Assembly: GCF_900564155.1 (NCBI RefSeq)
Contig: NZ_LS999839.1
Location: 186,001-250,000, forward strand
Origin: Pedobacter schmidteae
GTDB lineage: Bacteria > Bacteroidota > Bacteroidia > Sphingobacteriales > Sphingobacteriaceae
Direction of reading: 5' to 3'
Length of the DNA: 64,000 bases
In this document: positions 38,561 through 46,249 of the stretch, piece by piece
Layout: each line of letters begins with the position of its first letter
Position numbering within the stretch: the stretch's first letter is position 1
Notes under the pieces: model-generated
The model's database searches: none
Seen by the model: only the letters and a program-made list of their open reading frames with translations
What the model was told of the DNA's origin: nothing
Made by a program: the position numbers and the translations under genes

Positions 38561-38939
38561 CTATTTAAATTGGGTAAATGTATATTGATTTCATAAAGCT
38601 TTTCTAAATCGTATAGCCAAGCCTTCCCTATTCAGTTATAAAAAGTTTAAAAGAAATGTCATCCTCCGGCAACCTTAAGCAACTAAATACTACAACTTTA
38701 ACTAAAAATCTATGAGTGATTTATTAAAGAACTTTATGTAAACAAATATAAACTACCCACCCCTGATAAGAGAACAATAGTTGTTAACAAGCGGGCATTT
38801 TTATCAACACTAAAAGGAGAAATTGACACACTAATTACCTCAAAAAGTTGGAATTTATTTCTTTTGATAACTAATGAATGCTAAGAATTGGTGTTAATAA
38901 ATTCAAGAAACTGACTTTAATGCAATTAAAGTTAAAAAC
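38561..38939. other. nrdB upstream region and rlpA downstream region, noncoding
   Basis: About 380 bases without a gene. On the minus strand TATATTTG (38743-38750) fits the TAnnTTTG promoter box and would give nrdB a leader of about 180 bases; the nearest upstream TTG is 24 bases away, longer than usual. Near the rlpA stop ACTTTAAT-GCA-ATTAAAGT (38914-38932) forms an 8-bp hairpin without a T-run. I looked for paired NrdR-type boxes and saw none that I would defend. Confidence 0.4.
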
Positions 38940-39374
38940 CTAATCTTCGTCGGGAATATAACTGATTTCGACCTTAGCAACTCCCTTTCCATAAATACCG
39001 ATGGCCCTGGCAGCTCCCTCAGATAAATCTATTTTATACTTACGGGAATGGGGCCCTCTGTCGTTCACCTCCACATCAACCGATTCTCCGTTTGCCGGAT
39101 TGGTTACCGTAACGATTGTCCCGAAGGGAAGTGTCATGTGGGCAGCAGTCATTTTTTTCCTGCGATACCTGGCACCACTTGTGGTCCGGCGGCCTTCAAA
39201 TCTCCGGTGATAATAGGTTGCGTAAACTGTTTTTGAGATTAATTTAGAAGTGTGATTAGCCGTAGCTTCAACTGATGAACCAGTCGTCGTATGTGAACCC
39301 GACTCTGCCGTTATATCCTGTGAAAAACCCAGAAAAGAAATCAGCAGACCGCACAACAATAAACAATACTTCAT
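38940..39374 (-). CDS. RlpA-like septal ring lytic transglycosylase family protein
   Basis: A 144-residue secreted protein: signal peptide (cleavage near L-G-F-S-Q), a Ser/Thr-rich spacer, and a double-psi beta-barrel domain from about residue 50. The domain has the RlpA pattern A-T-Y-Y-H-R-R-F-E-G-R-R-T-T-S-G, M-T-A-A-H-M-T-L-P-F-G-T, V-T-N-P-A-N-G and V-N-D-R-G-P-H-S; the Asp and His in the last motif are the family's conserved residues. It lacks the SPOR domain of E. coli RlpA, as many Bacteroidota homologs do. The family cleaves glycan strands without stem peptides in some species, but activity cannot be assumed here. Confidence 0.9.
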   Translation of the reverse strand: MKYCLLLCGLLISFLGFSQDITAESGSHTTTGSSVEATANHTSKLISKTVYATYYHRRFEGRRTTSGARYRRKKMTAAHMTLPFGTIVTVTNPANGESVDVEVNDRGPHSRKYKIDLSEGAARAIGIYGKGVAKVEISYIPDED

Positions 39375-39396
39375 ATTTACTATTTTGGTGAGCCGA

Positions 39397-39428
39397 CAAA
39401 CATAAGTAAACTAAGTAGTTAAAAACAA
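39397..39428 (-). promoter_or_regulatory. Bacteroidota-type promoter of the rlpA-like gene
   Basis: On the minus strand TTG (39426-39428) and TATGTTTG (39397-39404) are spaced by 21 bases, 22 bases before the ATG. Confidence 0.65.
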
Positions 39429-39482
39429 GAAATGCCCGACAAGTTATCACCGGGCACTATAACAATATCATGGTTAAAAAAA

Positions 39483-39968
39483 TTATTTCTTATCAGGCAC
39501 AAAACTCATAGAAATGGAGTTTACACAATTGCGTGTATTTTTTGCAGTAAATCCCTCTCCCAAAAAAACATGTCCCAAATGTGCTTTACAATTTGCGCAT
39601 ACAATTTCAGTACGCATCCCGTCGGCGTCCGGAATCCTTTCTACCGCACCTTTAATTTCATCATCAAAACTCGGCCATCCGCAATGCGAGTCAAATTTAG
39701 ATTCAGACCGATACAGCGGGGCATTACAACGCCGGCATACATAAGTTCCTTTCTCTTTATTGTTCAACAACTTTCCTGTACCCGGATACTCAGTTCCCTT
39801 GCGTACAATTACATCTTCTTCTTCCTTGCTTAATTTATTCCATTCCATATTCCCGGTTGTTTTTTTTACTTCTTCTTTTTTAGGGCGCTGAGCGCAGGCT
39901 GCCAACTGCATCAGTACCAACAATGCAGCCAGGGCAAATGTTTTATTGATCAATATCCTCATCGTCAT
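39483..39968 (-). CDS. msrB: Peptide-methionine (R)-S-oxide reductase, exported lipoprotein form
   Basis: A 161-residue MsrB that reduces methionine-R-sulfoxide in damaged proteins. It has a lipoprotein signal (lipobox Q-L-A-A-C-A-Q) followed by the MsrB domain: two zinc CxxC pairs (C-R-R-C and C-A-N-C), H-C-G-W-P-S-F, the G-H-V-F motif and the catalytic Cys in [11 protein letters not shown]. Export implies repair of envelope proteins. The ATG at 39968 (M-T-M-R-I-L) and a second ATG at 39962 are both plausible; the earlier frame opening is a TTG. It is divergent from the GT32-like gene. Confidence 0.94.
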   Translation of the reverse strand: MTMRILINKTFALAALLVLMQLAACAQRPKKEEVKKTTGNMEWNKLSKEEEDVIVRKGTEYPGTGKLLNNKEKGTYVCRRCNAPLYRSESKFDSHCGWPSFDDEIKGAVERIPDADGMRTEIVCANCKAHLGHVFLGEGFTAKNTRNCVNSISMSFVPDKK

Positions 39969-40042
39969 ACCTTTTATTTTATACAATATACGCGCAAAAA
40001 CACATTTTGGTTTGTCTAAACCTAAAAATGAACATCATCATA

Positions 40043-40074
40043 TTGTAATAAAGCAGCAAAACATCCTAACTTTG
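40043..40074 (+). promoter_or_regulatory. Bacteroidota-type promoter of the GT32-like gene
   Basis: TTG (40043-40045) and TAACTTTG (40067-40074) are spaced by 21 bases, 16 bases before the ATG. Confidence 0.65.
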
Positions 40075-40089
40075 GTTTTTCAATTGCTT

Positions 40090-40737
40090 ATGCCCATACC
40101 AAAAATCATTTATCAAACTTTCAAAAGCAGCAAATTGCCACTCATTAACAGGCTTGCTGTTAAATGGTTAAAACTAAGAAACAAAGACTACCATTACGAG
40201 TTTTATGACGATCAGCGGATTGAGGCTTTCTTATTGGCCGAGTATGGGCAAGAGGTACTGGACGTATATTCCAGACTAAATATTGGTGCGGCAAAAGCAG
40301 ACTTTTTCAGATATGCTATTTTGTACAAAAAAGGGGGAATATACCTGGATATTGACGCCTATATGTTCGGCAGCTTAAATGACATCATCAGGCCAGATGA
40401 CAGTGCCGTAATTTCCAGAGAAGGATTCCCGGACTTGTTTGTACAATGGGCATTGATTTATGAACCTGGACATCCATTTTTAAAACGGACAATGGAAATG
40501 GTTATTCATAATATTAAAGAAAATGCTTATCCAGGCGTACATTGGATGACCGGCCCTACGCCATACTCCAAAGCAATATTAACCTGCATAGCAGAAAACC
40601 CTGCCATTCCGTACCGGATCTTTGGAACAGACTACCAAAAAACCATCAGACCACGATTACCTTTCAGCAAATTGCTGTACAAAGGCAGTAACCACTGGAA
40701 AAAAATGGAAAAAATTACCGGGGTCCTGAAAGCATAA
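40090..40737 (+). CDS. Glycosyltransferase family 32-like sugar transferase
   Basis: A 215-residue protein starting M-P-I-P-K-I-I-Y-Q-T-F, the classic opening of GT32 (Gly_transf_sug, Och1-like) enzymes. The nucleotide-sugar/metal motif D-x-D is in G-G-I-Y-L-D-I-D-A-Y near residue 98, preceded by A-K-A-D-F-F-R-Y-A-I-L-Y, and G-P-T-P-Y-S near 160 is another family motif. It should transfer a sugar from a nucleotide donor to a surface glycan or lipid acceptor, probably in the cytoplasm. I start at ATG 40090 instead of the far-upstream frame opening because a promoter lies directly before it. It is not within a polysaccharide cluster. Confidence 0.88.
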   Translation: MPIPKIIYQTFKSSKLPLINRLAVKWLKLRNKDYHYEFYDDQRIEAFLLAEYGQEVLDVYSRLNIGAAKADFFRYAILYKKGGIYLDIDAYMFGSLNDIIRPDDSAVISREGFPDLFVQWALIYEPGHPFLKRTMEMVIHNIKENAYPGVHWMTGPTPYSKAILTCIAENPAIPYRIFGTDYQKTIRPRLPFSKLLYKGSNHWKKMEKITGVLKA

Positions 40738-40769
40738 CCAAACCACGTACAGCATACGACATGCCATAA

Positions 40770-40804
40770 AAAAACTCCGATGAAATGATATCACCGGAGT
40801 TTTT
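40770..40804. terminator. Two-way terminator between the GT32-like gene and sucD
   Basis: AAAAACTCCG and CGGAGTTTTT form a 10-bp stem, extended by TGA/TCA after one mismatch, with A-runs and T-runs at the ends. It serves two converging genes. Confidence 0.82.
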
Positions 40805-40835
40805 AAATTATACAAGAAGATCTTTTGCGGACCGC

Positions 40836-41708
40836 TTATTTTTTCAACAATTCGGCCATCGCTGCACCAATCTCTGCAGGGCTTTCCACAACACGGATAC
40901 CACACTCAGCCATAATTTTCATTTTAGCTGCAGCGGTATCGTCGGCACCACCAACAATTGCACCAGCATGTCCCATTCTACGTCCAGCAGGAGCAGTTTG
41001 TCCGGCAATAAAGCCAACAACCGGCTTAGTACCATTCTCTTTAATCCAACGGGCAGCTTCGGCTTCCATACCACCGCCAATCTCACCAATCATGATGATA
41101 CCTTCAGTTTCCGGATCGTTCATCAGCAATTCTACCGCTTCTTTAGTAGTTGTACCAATGATCGGGTCACCACCAATACCGATAGCAGTAGTGATTCCTA
41201 AACCTGCTTTCACCACCTGATCTACAGCTTCATAAGTTAATGTACCTGATTTAGATACCACACCCACTGATCCTTTTTTAAAGATAAAACCTGGCATGAT
41301 ACCAATTTTAGCTTCATCGGCAGTAATTACACCCGGACAGTTTGGACCGATTAAACGGCAATCTCTATCAGAGATATATTCTTTAACCTGAATCATATCC
41401 TTAGTTGGGATACCCTCAGTAATACAAACAATAACTTTAATTCCTGCTTCCGCAGCTTCCATAATGGCATCTGCAGCAAATGCAGGAGGAACAAAAATGA
41501 TAGATACATTTGCGCCGGCCTTATCAACCGCATCCTTTACGGTATTAAACACTGGTTTTTCCAAGTGAGTCTGACCACCTTTGCCTGGTGTTACACCACC
41601 TACAACATTAGTCCCGTATGCGATCATTTGAGAAGCATGATAAGTACCCTCATTTCCAGTAAAGCCCTGAACAATAACTTTTGAATCTTTATTTACTAAA
41701 ACACTCAT
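40836..41708 (-). CDS. sucD: Succinate-CoA ligase [ADP-forming], alpha subunit
   Basis: A 290-residue TCA-cycle enzyme subunit that makes succinate and ATP (or GTP) from succinyl-CoA with the beta subunit SucC. The CoA-binding domain shows [10 protein letters not shown] and G-V-T-P-G-K-G-G; other motifs are [18 protein letters not shown] and G-I-G-G-D-P. The phosphorylated His is in [11 protein letters not shown] near residue 244. sucC is not adjacent, so the gene is monocistronic here. A good promoter precedes it and a two-way terminator follows. Confidence 0.97.
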   Translation of the reverse strand: MSVLVNKDSKVIVQGFTGNEGTYHASQMIAYGTNVVGGVTPGKGGQTHLEKPVFNTVKDAVDKAGANVSIIFVPPAFAADAIMEAAEAGIKVIVCITEGIPTKDMIQVKEYISDRDCRLIGPNCPGVITADEAKIGIMPGFIFKKGSVGVVSKSGTLTYEAVDQVVKAGLGITTAIGIGGDPIIGTTTKEAVELLMNDPETEGIIMIGEIGGGMEAEAARWIKENGTKPVVGFIAGQTAPAGRRMGHAGAIVGGADDTAAAKMKIMAECGIRVVESPAEIGAAMAELLKK

Positions 41709-41727
41709 GTATCTTTAATTTTTTGTG

Positions 41728-41759
41728 CAAAGCTAAGCTAATTGAAATGCATTGTCAAA
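41728..41759 (-). promoter_or_regulatory. Bacteroidota-type promoter of sucD
   Basis: On the minus strand TTTG (41756-41759) and TAGCTTTG (41728-41735) are spaced by 20 bases; the ATG is 19 bases downstream of the -7 box. Confidence 0.7.
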
Positions 41760-41790
41760 TGCAATCCTAATTTTATTACATTTATTAATG

Positions 41791-42369
41791 TTATTCGGTG
41801 TGAATCGTTTTTTCAACCCTTGTATCGGGTATAAACCAGATGGCAGCCACCAATATATAGCAGGCAACGCCTATCCAGGGACTTAGAAAACTTCCCACTA
41901 TGGCTATTACATAAATGGAAGTAGAAACTTTGCCTTTTACATCTTTCCCGTAAGCATGTGCCACATCAGATTCCGGTCCATGCAATTTTGAAAGTGTCCG
42001 CACCAATACGTAATAGGCTACTGAGGCCATCAGCATTACACAGCCATAAATTACCACCGGCCATGTTTCGTAATGATTTTCACCCATCCAGGCCGTTGCA
42101 AACGGGAACAGCGAAAGCCAGAAAAGCAGATGCAGATTTGCCCACAATACGCTGCCATTTACTTTCTTTACCACCTGCATCATGTGATGATGGTTATTCC
42201 AGTATATTCCGATATAAATAAAACTCAATACATAACTCATAAATACCGGAATAAGCGGAACTAGTGTTTCGAGTGAAGTGCCATGTGGGATTTTCAATTC
42301 CAGCACCATAATGGTGATGATAATGGCCAGCACTCCATCACTAAAAGCTTCCAATCTGTTTTTATTCAT
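41791..42369 (-). CDS. TMEM175-like potassium channel family protein (DUF1211)
   Basis: A 192-residue membrane protein with five to six transmembrane helices. The family signature is right at the N-terminus: R-L-E-A-F-S-D-G-V-L-A-I-I-I-T-I-M-V-L-E-L, where the F-S-D triad recurs in bacterial TMEM175 channels. Later W-N-N-H-H-H-M-M and L-L-F-W-L-S-L-F-P-F also match the family. Characterised members conduct potassium leak currents; bacterial ones have one such repeat and form tetramers. It starts 12 bases after the stop of the GT2-like gene on the same strand, so the two may be co-transcribed by chance of position. Confidence 0.9.
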   Translation of the reverse strand: MNKNRLEAFSDGVLAIIITIMVLELKIPHGTSLETLVPLIPVFMSYVLSFIYIGIYWNNHHHMMQVVKKVNGSVLWANLHLLFWLSLFPFATAWMGENHYETWPVVIYGCVMLMASVAYYVLVRTLSKLHGPESDVAHAYGKDVKGKVSTSIYVIAIVGSFLSPWIGVACYILVAAIWFIPDTRVEKTIHTE

Positions 42370-42381
42370 AAATCATTAATT

Positions 42382-43260
42382 CTATCTGACAATTTTATAA
42401 TTTTTATATTCAAATAAACGCAGACCGGTATGGTGCTCTATCCACTGCAATACCTTACGTTTTAGATTGCGGTTAATGTCCTGTTTGGTAGGATCAAAGT
42501 TAAATTTCCAGTTTACCTTAGCAATCCGCGGCTGCATTACCGCTGGCGCGGTTTCGGCAAAATGAACCAGTTTATCGGCATTACCATAGTCAAAGGTTTC
42601 CGACACCGGCGAAAATTCTTCCACCCAGGCATCATCGTGATAAAACTTATTGAAGTTATTCATTTTAAGACTGATCCCTTTGGGCGGTTTTACCCATCCA
42701 TAATGATACACATAGGCATCAATTAATTTAACGTTTAACTTCCTGCCGTTTATCCTAAAGCCCTGGGCATCTCTGTAAGACCTGATTCCAGGCAATTTCT
42801 TCATCACCCTGATTTCACGCCTATACCACCTTCTGGATTCAGCAACATAATCATAGGAACCGTAGAAGTGTTTATATTTCAGCAGCAAGCCTTCTACTTT
42901 AGCATCATGAAGCGTTTTTTCCATTTCCTGTCTAATGACAGGCAGATATTTCTCGTGGATACATTCATCTCCCTGTATATAAACTACCCAGTCTACATCT
43001 GCTGATATGGCATCATAAGCCTTATCTGTTTCCTGGGCAAAAACTCGCCCCCCTTCTTTCAGTTGCTGGTCCCAAACCGTTTCAATGATCCTGATCTTTG
43101 GAGAGGCTATACCTTTAATGAGCTGCAGGGTATCATCGTCAGATTTTCCAACAGCAACCACAAATTCATCACAAAGGGGCAATACCGATGAGATTGCTTC
43201 TACAATGGGATAATCATTAATAACTGCATTTTTTATAAAGGTAAAACCGGCAATCTTCAT
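42382..43260 (-). CDS. Glycosyltransferase family 2-like protein
   Basis: A 292-residue protein with a GT-A type N-terminal half: M-K-I-A-G-F-T-F-I-K-N-A, S-S-V-L-P-L-C-D-E-F-V-V-A-V-G-K-S-D-D-D-T, and V-D-W-V-V-Y-I-Q-G-D-E-C-I-H, where the Q-x-D-E motif is the likely nucleotide-sugar/metal site (Q-A-D-E or Q-G-D-E in such enzymes). The C-terminal half has R-R-W-Y-R-R-E-I-R-V and no membrane helix. Family and acceptor cannot be fixed. I use the ATG at 43260; another ATG seven codons upstream (43281) is possible, and the frame beyond that opens at a TTG. Confidence 0.84.
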   Translation of the reverse strand: MKIAGFTFIKNAVINDYPIVEAISSVLPLCDEFVVAVGKSDDDTLQLIKGIASPKIRIIETVWDQQLKEGGRVFAQETDKAYDAISADVDWVVYIQGDECIHEKYLPVIRQEMEKTLHDAKVEGLLLKYKHFYGSYDYVAESRRWYRREIRVMKKLPGIRSYRDAQGFRINGRKLNVKLIDAYVYHYGWVKPPKGISLKMNNFNKFYHDDAWVEEFSPVSETFDYGNADKLVHFAETAPAVMQPRIAKVNWKFNFDPTKQDINRNLKRKVLQWIEHHTGLRLFEYKNYKIVR

Positions 43261-43394
43261 AGGGATTCTTACATATGTCATTAATGACGAACAAAGGTAA
43301 ATTAATTGAGGCAAAATGATGCGCGTGCCACAATGATTAAGTATAGAAGTTTATATATTTGGGCGCAGCCATTTGCCAATCGGACCAATTTTAT

Positions 43395-43832
43395 ATGAAA
43401 CCACTAAAGATCTACTTTAAAATACAAACTGTTGGAAACGGGAAACTTTTAAAAAACCGGAACGGCGTAAATAATCTGATTGTAGATGTGATTAACAGAA
43501 ATCCCAGTCAACCGGCCGCTGCGTTGAGAACACTGGCATTGAATGAATTGAACAATACCGAAGCTGGAAAACAATTGTTGCAGGTTAACGAGAGGTTCTT
43601 TATACACAAAGCAACCGATGTAGAAGTAATCGTTACCTTTTTACCTACCGAACCTTCGATTCAGGAACAGTTTTATACACAATGGAGATATGTTCAGGAA
43701 TCGGTCCCTTACCGGTTGGTGCAATACCTGGATGAAAATAAATTAATTGTATATAGCGAAAAAACCAGAGTGCTACATACCGTTAAGCTCGAAAAGGACA
43801 TCACCGTTGTGGTAGCTGACGATCAGAATTGA
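43395..43832 (+). CDS. Hypothetical protein
   Basis: A 145-residue soluble protein that I do not recognise. It is basic at the start (M-K-P-L-K-I-Y-F-K-I-Q), has no signal peptide or transmembrane segment, and has a regular mix of strands and a helix around 50-75 (A-A-L-R-T-L-A-L-N-E-L-N). A TATATTTG box (43354-43361) lies 33 bases before the ATG, which supports it as a real gene. The frame opens earlier only at a TTG inside that box. Its 3' end overlaps the end of the converging solute-binding gene by 10 bases. Confidence 0.7.
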   Translation: MKPLKIYFKIQTVGNGKLLKNRNGVNNLIVDVINRNPSQPAAALRTLALNELNNTEAGKQLLQVNERFFIHKATDVEVIVTFLPTEPSIQEQFYTQWRYVQESVPYRLVQYLDENKLIVYSEKTRVLHTVKLEKDITVVVADDQN

Positions 43833-44509
43833 ATTTCGCTAAACCATTTTTTATAAATGTGCTGATAAGTGCCGTTTTCTTTGAGCAAACTTAGGGCTTC
43901 ATTAAATTGTGTTTTCAGCTGCACATCACCTTTTTTCATGGCAATGGCATAGGATGAATCTGTTTTTGGAAGAAACAATCCGATCTTCAGTTTTTTATTT
44001 TTAAGCAAAAAACCTCCGGCAATTGGCGAATCGTCAATCAGCATATCAATTTTTCCGGCCTGCAGCTTCCGGTATAGCTCTTTATTGGTTACAGCATACA
44101 CAATATTATTAGCCGGGAACTGCTCCCTTACATATTTTTCGGCTTCCGTAGCCTCCCTTACACCTATGGTTTTATTTTTAAAATGTTGCAATCCGGAAAG
44201 CGAATCTTCATGCCCCACTACAGCACACAGTCTAAAATACAGGTAAGGGTTACTAAACTCAAGGATATGCTGCCGCGATGAGGTTACTGTTACAGCCGAG
44301 CAAATGATATCAAGTTCGCCTTTAAATAATTTCTCGAGGATGGTAGACCATAAAGAGACTTCATATTGAACTTCAAGATCCAGGTGACTGGTAATGGCCT
44401 GGAGCAGGTCGACCTCAAATCCTTCAAAATTTTCAGAGTTGTAATCAGAGTGCATCGGAAATGGCGCTGCAGAATCCAGTCCGACTTTTAATACTTTTTT
44501 ATTGGCCAT
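43823..44509 (-). CDS. Family 3 extracellular solute-binding-like protein, N-terminus uncertain
   Basis: A 228-residue protein with the fold of amino-acid-type periplasmic binding proteins (SBP_bac_3): L-K-V-G-L-D-S-A-A-P-F-P, F-E-G-F-E-V-D-L-L-Q-A-I, D-I-I-C-S-A-V-T-V-T-S-S-R and I-D-M-L-I-D-D-S-P-I-A. From the ATG at 44509 it has no signal peptide. The frame stays open to 44581 (TTG) and encodes a short hydrophobic start; in another frame, joined through a run of eight T, a K-K-T-V-I-N-F-F stretch would complete a signal peptide. A frameshift or a non-ATG start is therefore possible. No transporter genes are nearby, so it may be a stand-alone sensor or binding protein. Confidence 0.75.
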   Translation of the reverse strand: MANKKVLKVGLDSAAPFPMHSDYNSENFEGFEVDLLQAITSHLDLEVQYEVSLWSTILEKLFKGELDIICSAVTVTSSRQHILEFSNPYLYFRLCAVVGHEDSLSGLQHFKNKTIGVREATEAEKYVREQFPANNIVYAVTNKELYRKLQAGKIDMLIDDSPIAGGFLLKNKKLKIGLFLPKTDSSYAIAMKKGDVQLKTQFNEALSLLKENGTYQHIYKKWFSEIQF

Positions 44510-44962
44510 ACCATAAGGTTTATTGCTATCGGCCGACTTAACCGATCGGCAAAAGCTTAAATCTCCTGCAAATAACAACAAAAAAAATTAATTACTGTTT
44601 TCTTCAGACCAGTTTTAGCTACAAAAATAACAAGGCCCCAAAAATTTGGGGTTTACAGACAAAAACAGCATAAAAAAGCAGGTTCTTCCTCTCCTTTTTA
44701 TTAAAAAACTTAATACTTTATTTTTTTTTCAAAAAAATAGTAACAATTAAAAACAAAAACAATCAATTGAAGATCATATATTTAATCTTCAAAGTAAAAA
44801 TGTTTAGCCGCTCGATCCTCAGTATCATTTTTGATATCCAACACGAAATCCGAACCAAAAATCGTTCAAATTGTTTATTGGCCATCATTACGACATGAAT
44901 AAAAATAAAACGAAAAAAAATTAACCATACAAATATTTAAAACTAATATATTTACATCCAAT
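44510..44962. other. AT-rich noncoding region upstream of the NUMOD gene
   Basis: About 450 bases, very AT-rich, with no convincing gene. It contains CCCCAAA-AA-TTTGGGG (44636-44651), a small hairpin near the start of the solute-binding gene, and a palindrome TTGAAGAT/ATCTTCAA with a 10-base centre (44767-44792). A TATATTTA sequence about 15 bases before the NUMOD ATG is a weak -7 box. Confidence 0.4.
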
Positions 44963-46204
44963 ATGCCAAATATGAATTATCCATTCGAAAACCTTTCACC
45001 TGATGCTCTTCCAGGTGAACTATGGGCACCCATTCCAAAACTGGATGCGCCATACGAGGTTTCAAACTTAGGGAGAGTCCGCAGATTGGAGAAAAACTCC
45101 ATCGATAAAAAAGGTATAGCCAGGCAAAAACCAGGCATGATTATTAAAACTATAATTTCAAAAAGTAAGAATGCGCAGGTGGAGGATACCGCCAAATACG
45201 CAGGTATTACTTTATCTGCTGGTAAAAAAAGATATTATCTAAGCGTTGCACGTTTAGTATATTATTGTTTCGTTGCAGAGTTTGATCTGGAGAACAAGCA
45301 ACTCCTGATCTTTCCTAAAGATGGAGACAATCTAAATTTAAGGGCGGAGAACCTTATTTTAGGGACACCAAAAGACAAAGCGGCAAGAATGATCGCGTCG
45401 GGAAGAAGAAAGACTTTTTTCCCCGAGTTTAGTGAAGAATCCAAGCAAAAAAGTCGCGAGAAAATAAAAGCGACAAAAAAGGCCAAGGGCACCTACAATG
45501 TCAGCCGCTATTCTTTATCGGGGCAATTGCTGGAAACCTATTCCAATGCCCGGCTGGCTGCAGAGGCCATGAATACGGCCCAGGGCTATATTTCTATCGC
45601 CGCCCGCGACACTGGTAAAGTTGTTACCGCCTGTGGCTACTTGTGGAGACGAGGAAATGCACCCGAACTGGATTTGAAACCCATTCTCAAAGAAAGATGG
45701 TATGGGCATTCGCCACTAGCCAAACAGCAACACATTATTGGACAGTACGACCTGGAAGGTAACCTTGTCAACACTTATATCAATACAGTTGAAGCGGCCA
45801 AAGCCGTGAAGGTTCACAAAAATGGAATTAGAAATGTGATTAATGGCAGGGGCATGACCTATGGCGGTTTCATATGGAGCAAAGTGATCAAGAAAAAGAT
45901 TGCTGTCGACCCAAAAATAACCCTGAGCCGGTCGGGAATCTCTCAATACGATTTAGATGGTCGCTGGATCAAAACCTATAAGAACTGTGTAGCCGCAGCA
46001 AGAGCAACACAAATTGATAATACCAATATTCACCTGGCCGTGAATGGCCATACACTAACGGCCGGAGGCTTTTTATGGCGTAAGGGACAGCAGCTAAGGA
46101 TCAATATCAATGAGCTGCGCAAACATCCTCATTATGCCGGATCAAGTTTGCAAAGGCATATGAAAAGAAAAAGAGAACTGGCCACGCAGGAACAGCCTGT
46201 TTAA
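44963..46204 (+). CDS. Stand-alone NUMOD4/NUMOD1 protein with a degenerate HNH region
   Basis: A 413-residue, basic DNA-binding-type protein. A NUMOD4 motif lies at about 18-45 (G-E-L-W-A-P-I-P, Y-E-V-S-N-L-G-R-V-R-R-L). An HNH_3-like stretch follows at about 90-137 (S-V-A-R-L-V-Y-Y-C-F, D-G-D-N-L-N-L-R-A-E-N-L-I-L-G-T). In HNH_3 enzymes the motif before D-G-N reads V-N-H-K or similar; here it is I-F-P-K, so the catalytic His is missing. Three NUMOD1 repeats follow near 178-228, 258-308 and 323-372, each like (Q)-Y-D-L-x-G-x-x-x-x-T-Y and ending A-G-G-F-L-W-R. These modules occur in homing endonucleases, but no intron, intein or phage genes are nearby. It is probably a DNA-binding protein without nuclease activity. 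Confidence 0.85.
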   Translation: MPNMNYPFENLSPDALPGELWAPIPKLDAPYEVSNLGRVRRLEKNSIDKKGIARQKPGMIIKTIISKSKNAQVEDTAKYAGITLSAGKKRYYLSVARLVYYCFVAEFDLENKQLLIFPKDGDNLNLRAENLILGTPKDKAARMIASGRRKTFFPEFSEESKQKSREKIKATKKAKGTYNVSRYSLSGQLLETYSNARLAAEAMNTAQGYISIAARDTGKVVTACGYLWRRGNAPELDLKPILKERWYGHSPLAKQQHIIGQYDLEGNLVNTYINTVEAAKAVKVHKNGIRNVINGRGMTYGGFIWSKVIKKKIAVDPKITLSRSGISQYDLDGRWIKTYKNCVAAARATQIDNTNIHLAVNGHTLTAGGFLWRKGQQLRININELRKHPHYAGSSLQRHMKRKRELATQEQPV

Positions 46205-46216
46205 AACCAATAACTT

Positions 46217-46249
46217 AAAAGGGCAGAGATCAAAAACCTCTGCCCTTTT
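46217..46249. terminator. Two-way terminator after the NUMOD gene
   Basis: AAAAGGGCAGAG and CTCTGCCCTTTT form a 12-bp stem with a 9-base loop. It lies between two converging genes, and its right arm reaches the stop codon of the L,D-transpeptidase gene. Confidence 0.85.

Noticed and set aside
39946..40089. Longer N-terminus for the GT32-like gene
   Set aside because: It would overlap the divergent msrB start and place coding sequence across a good promoter; the family start M-P-I-P-K-I-I-Y-Q-T fits exactly at 40090.
44963..46204. Active homing endonuclease inside an intron
   Set aside because: No intron or split host gene surrounds it and the HNH His is missing.
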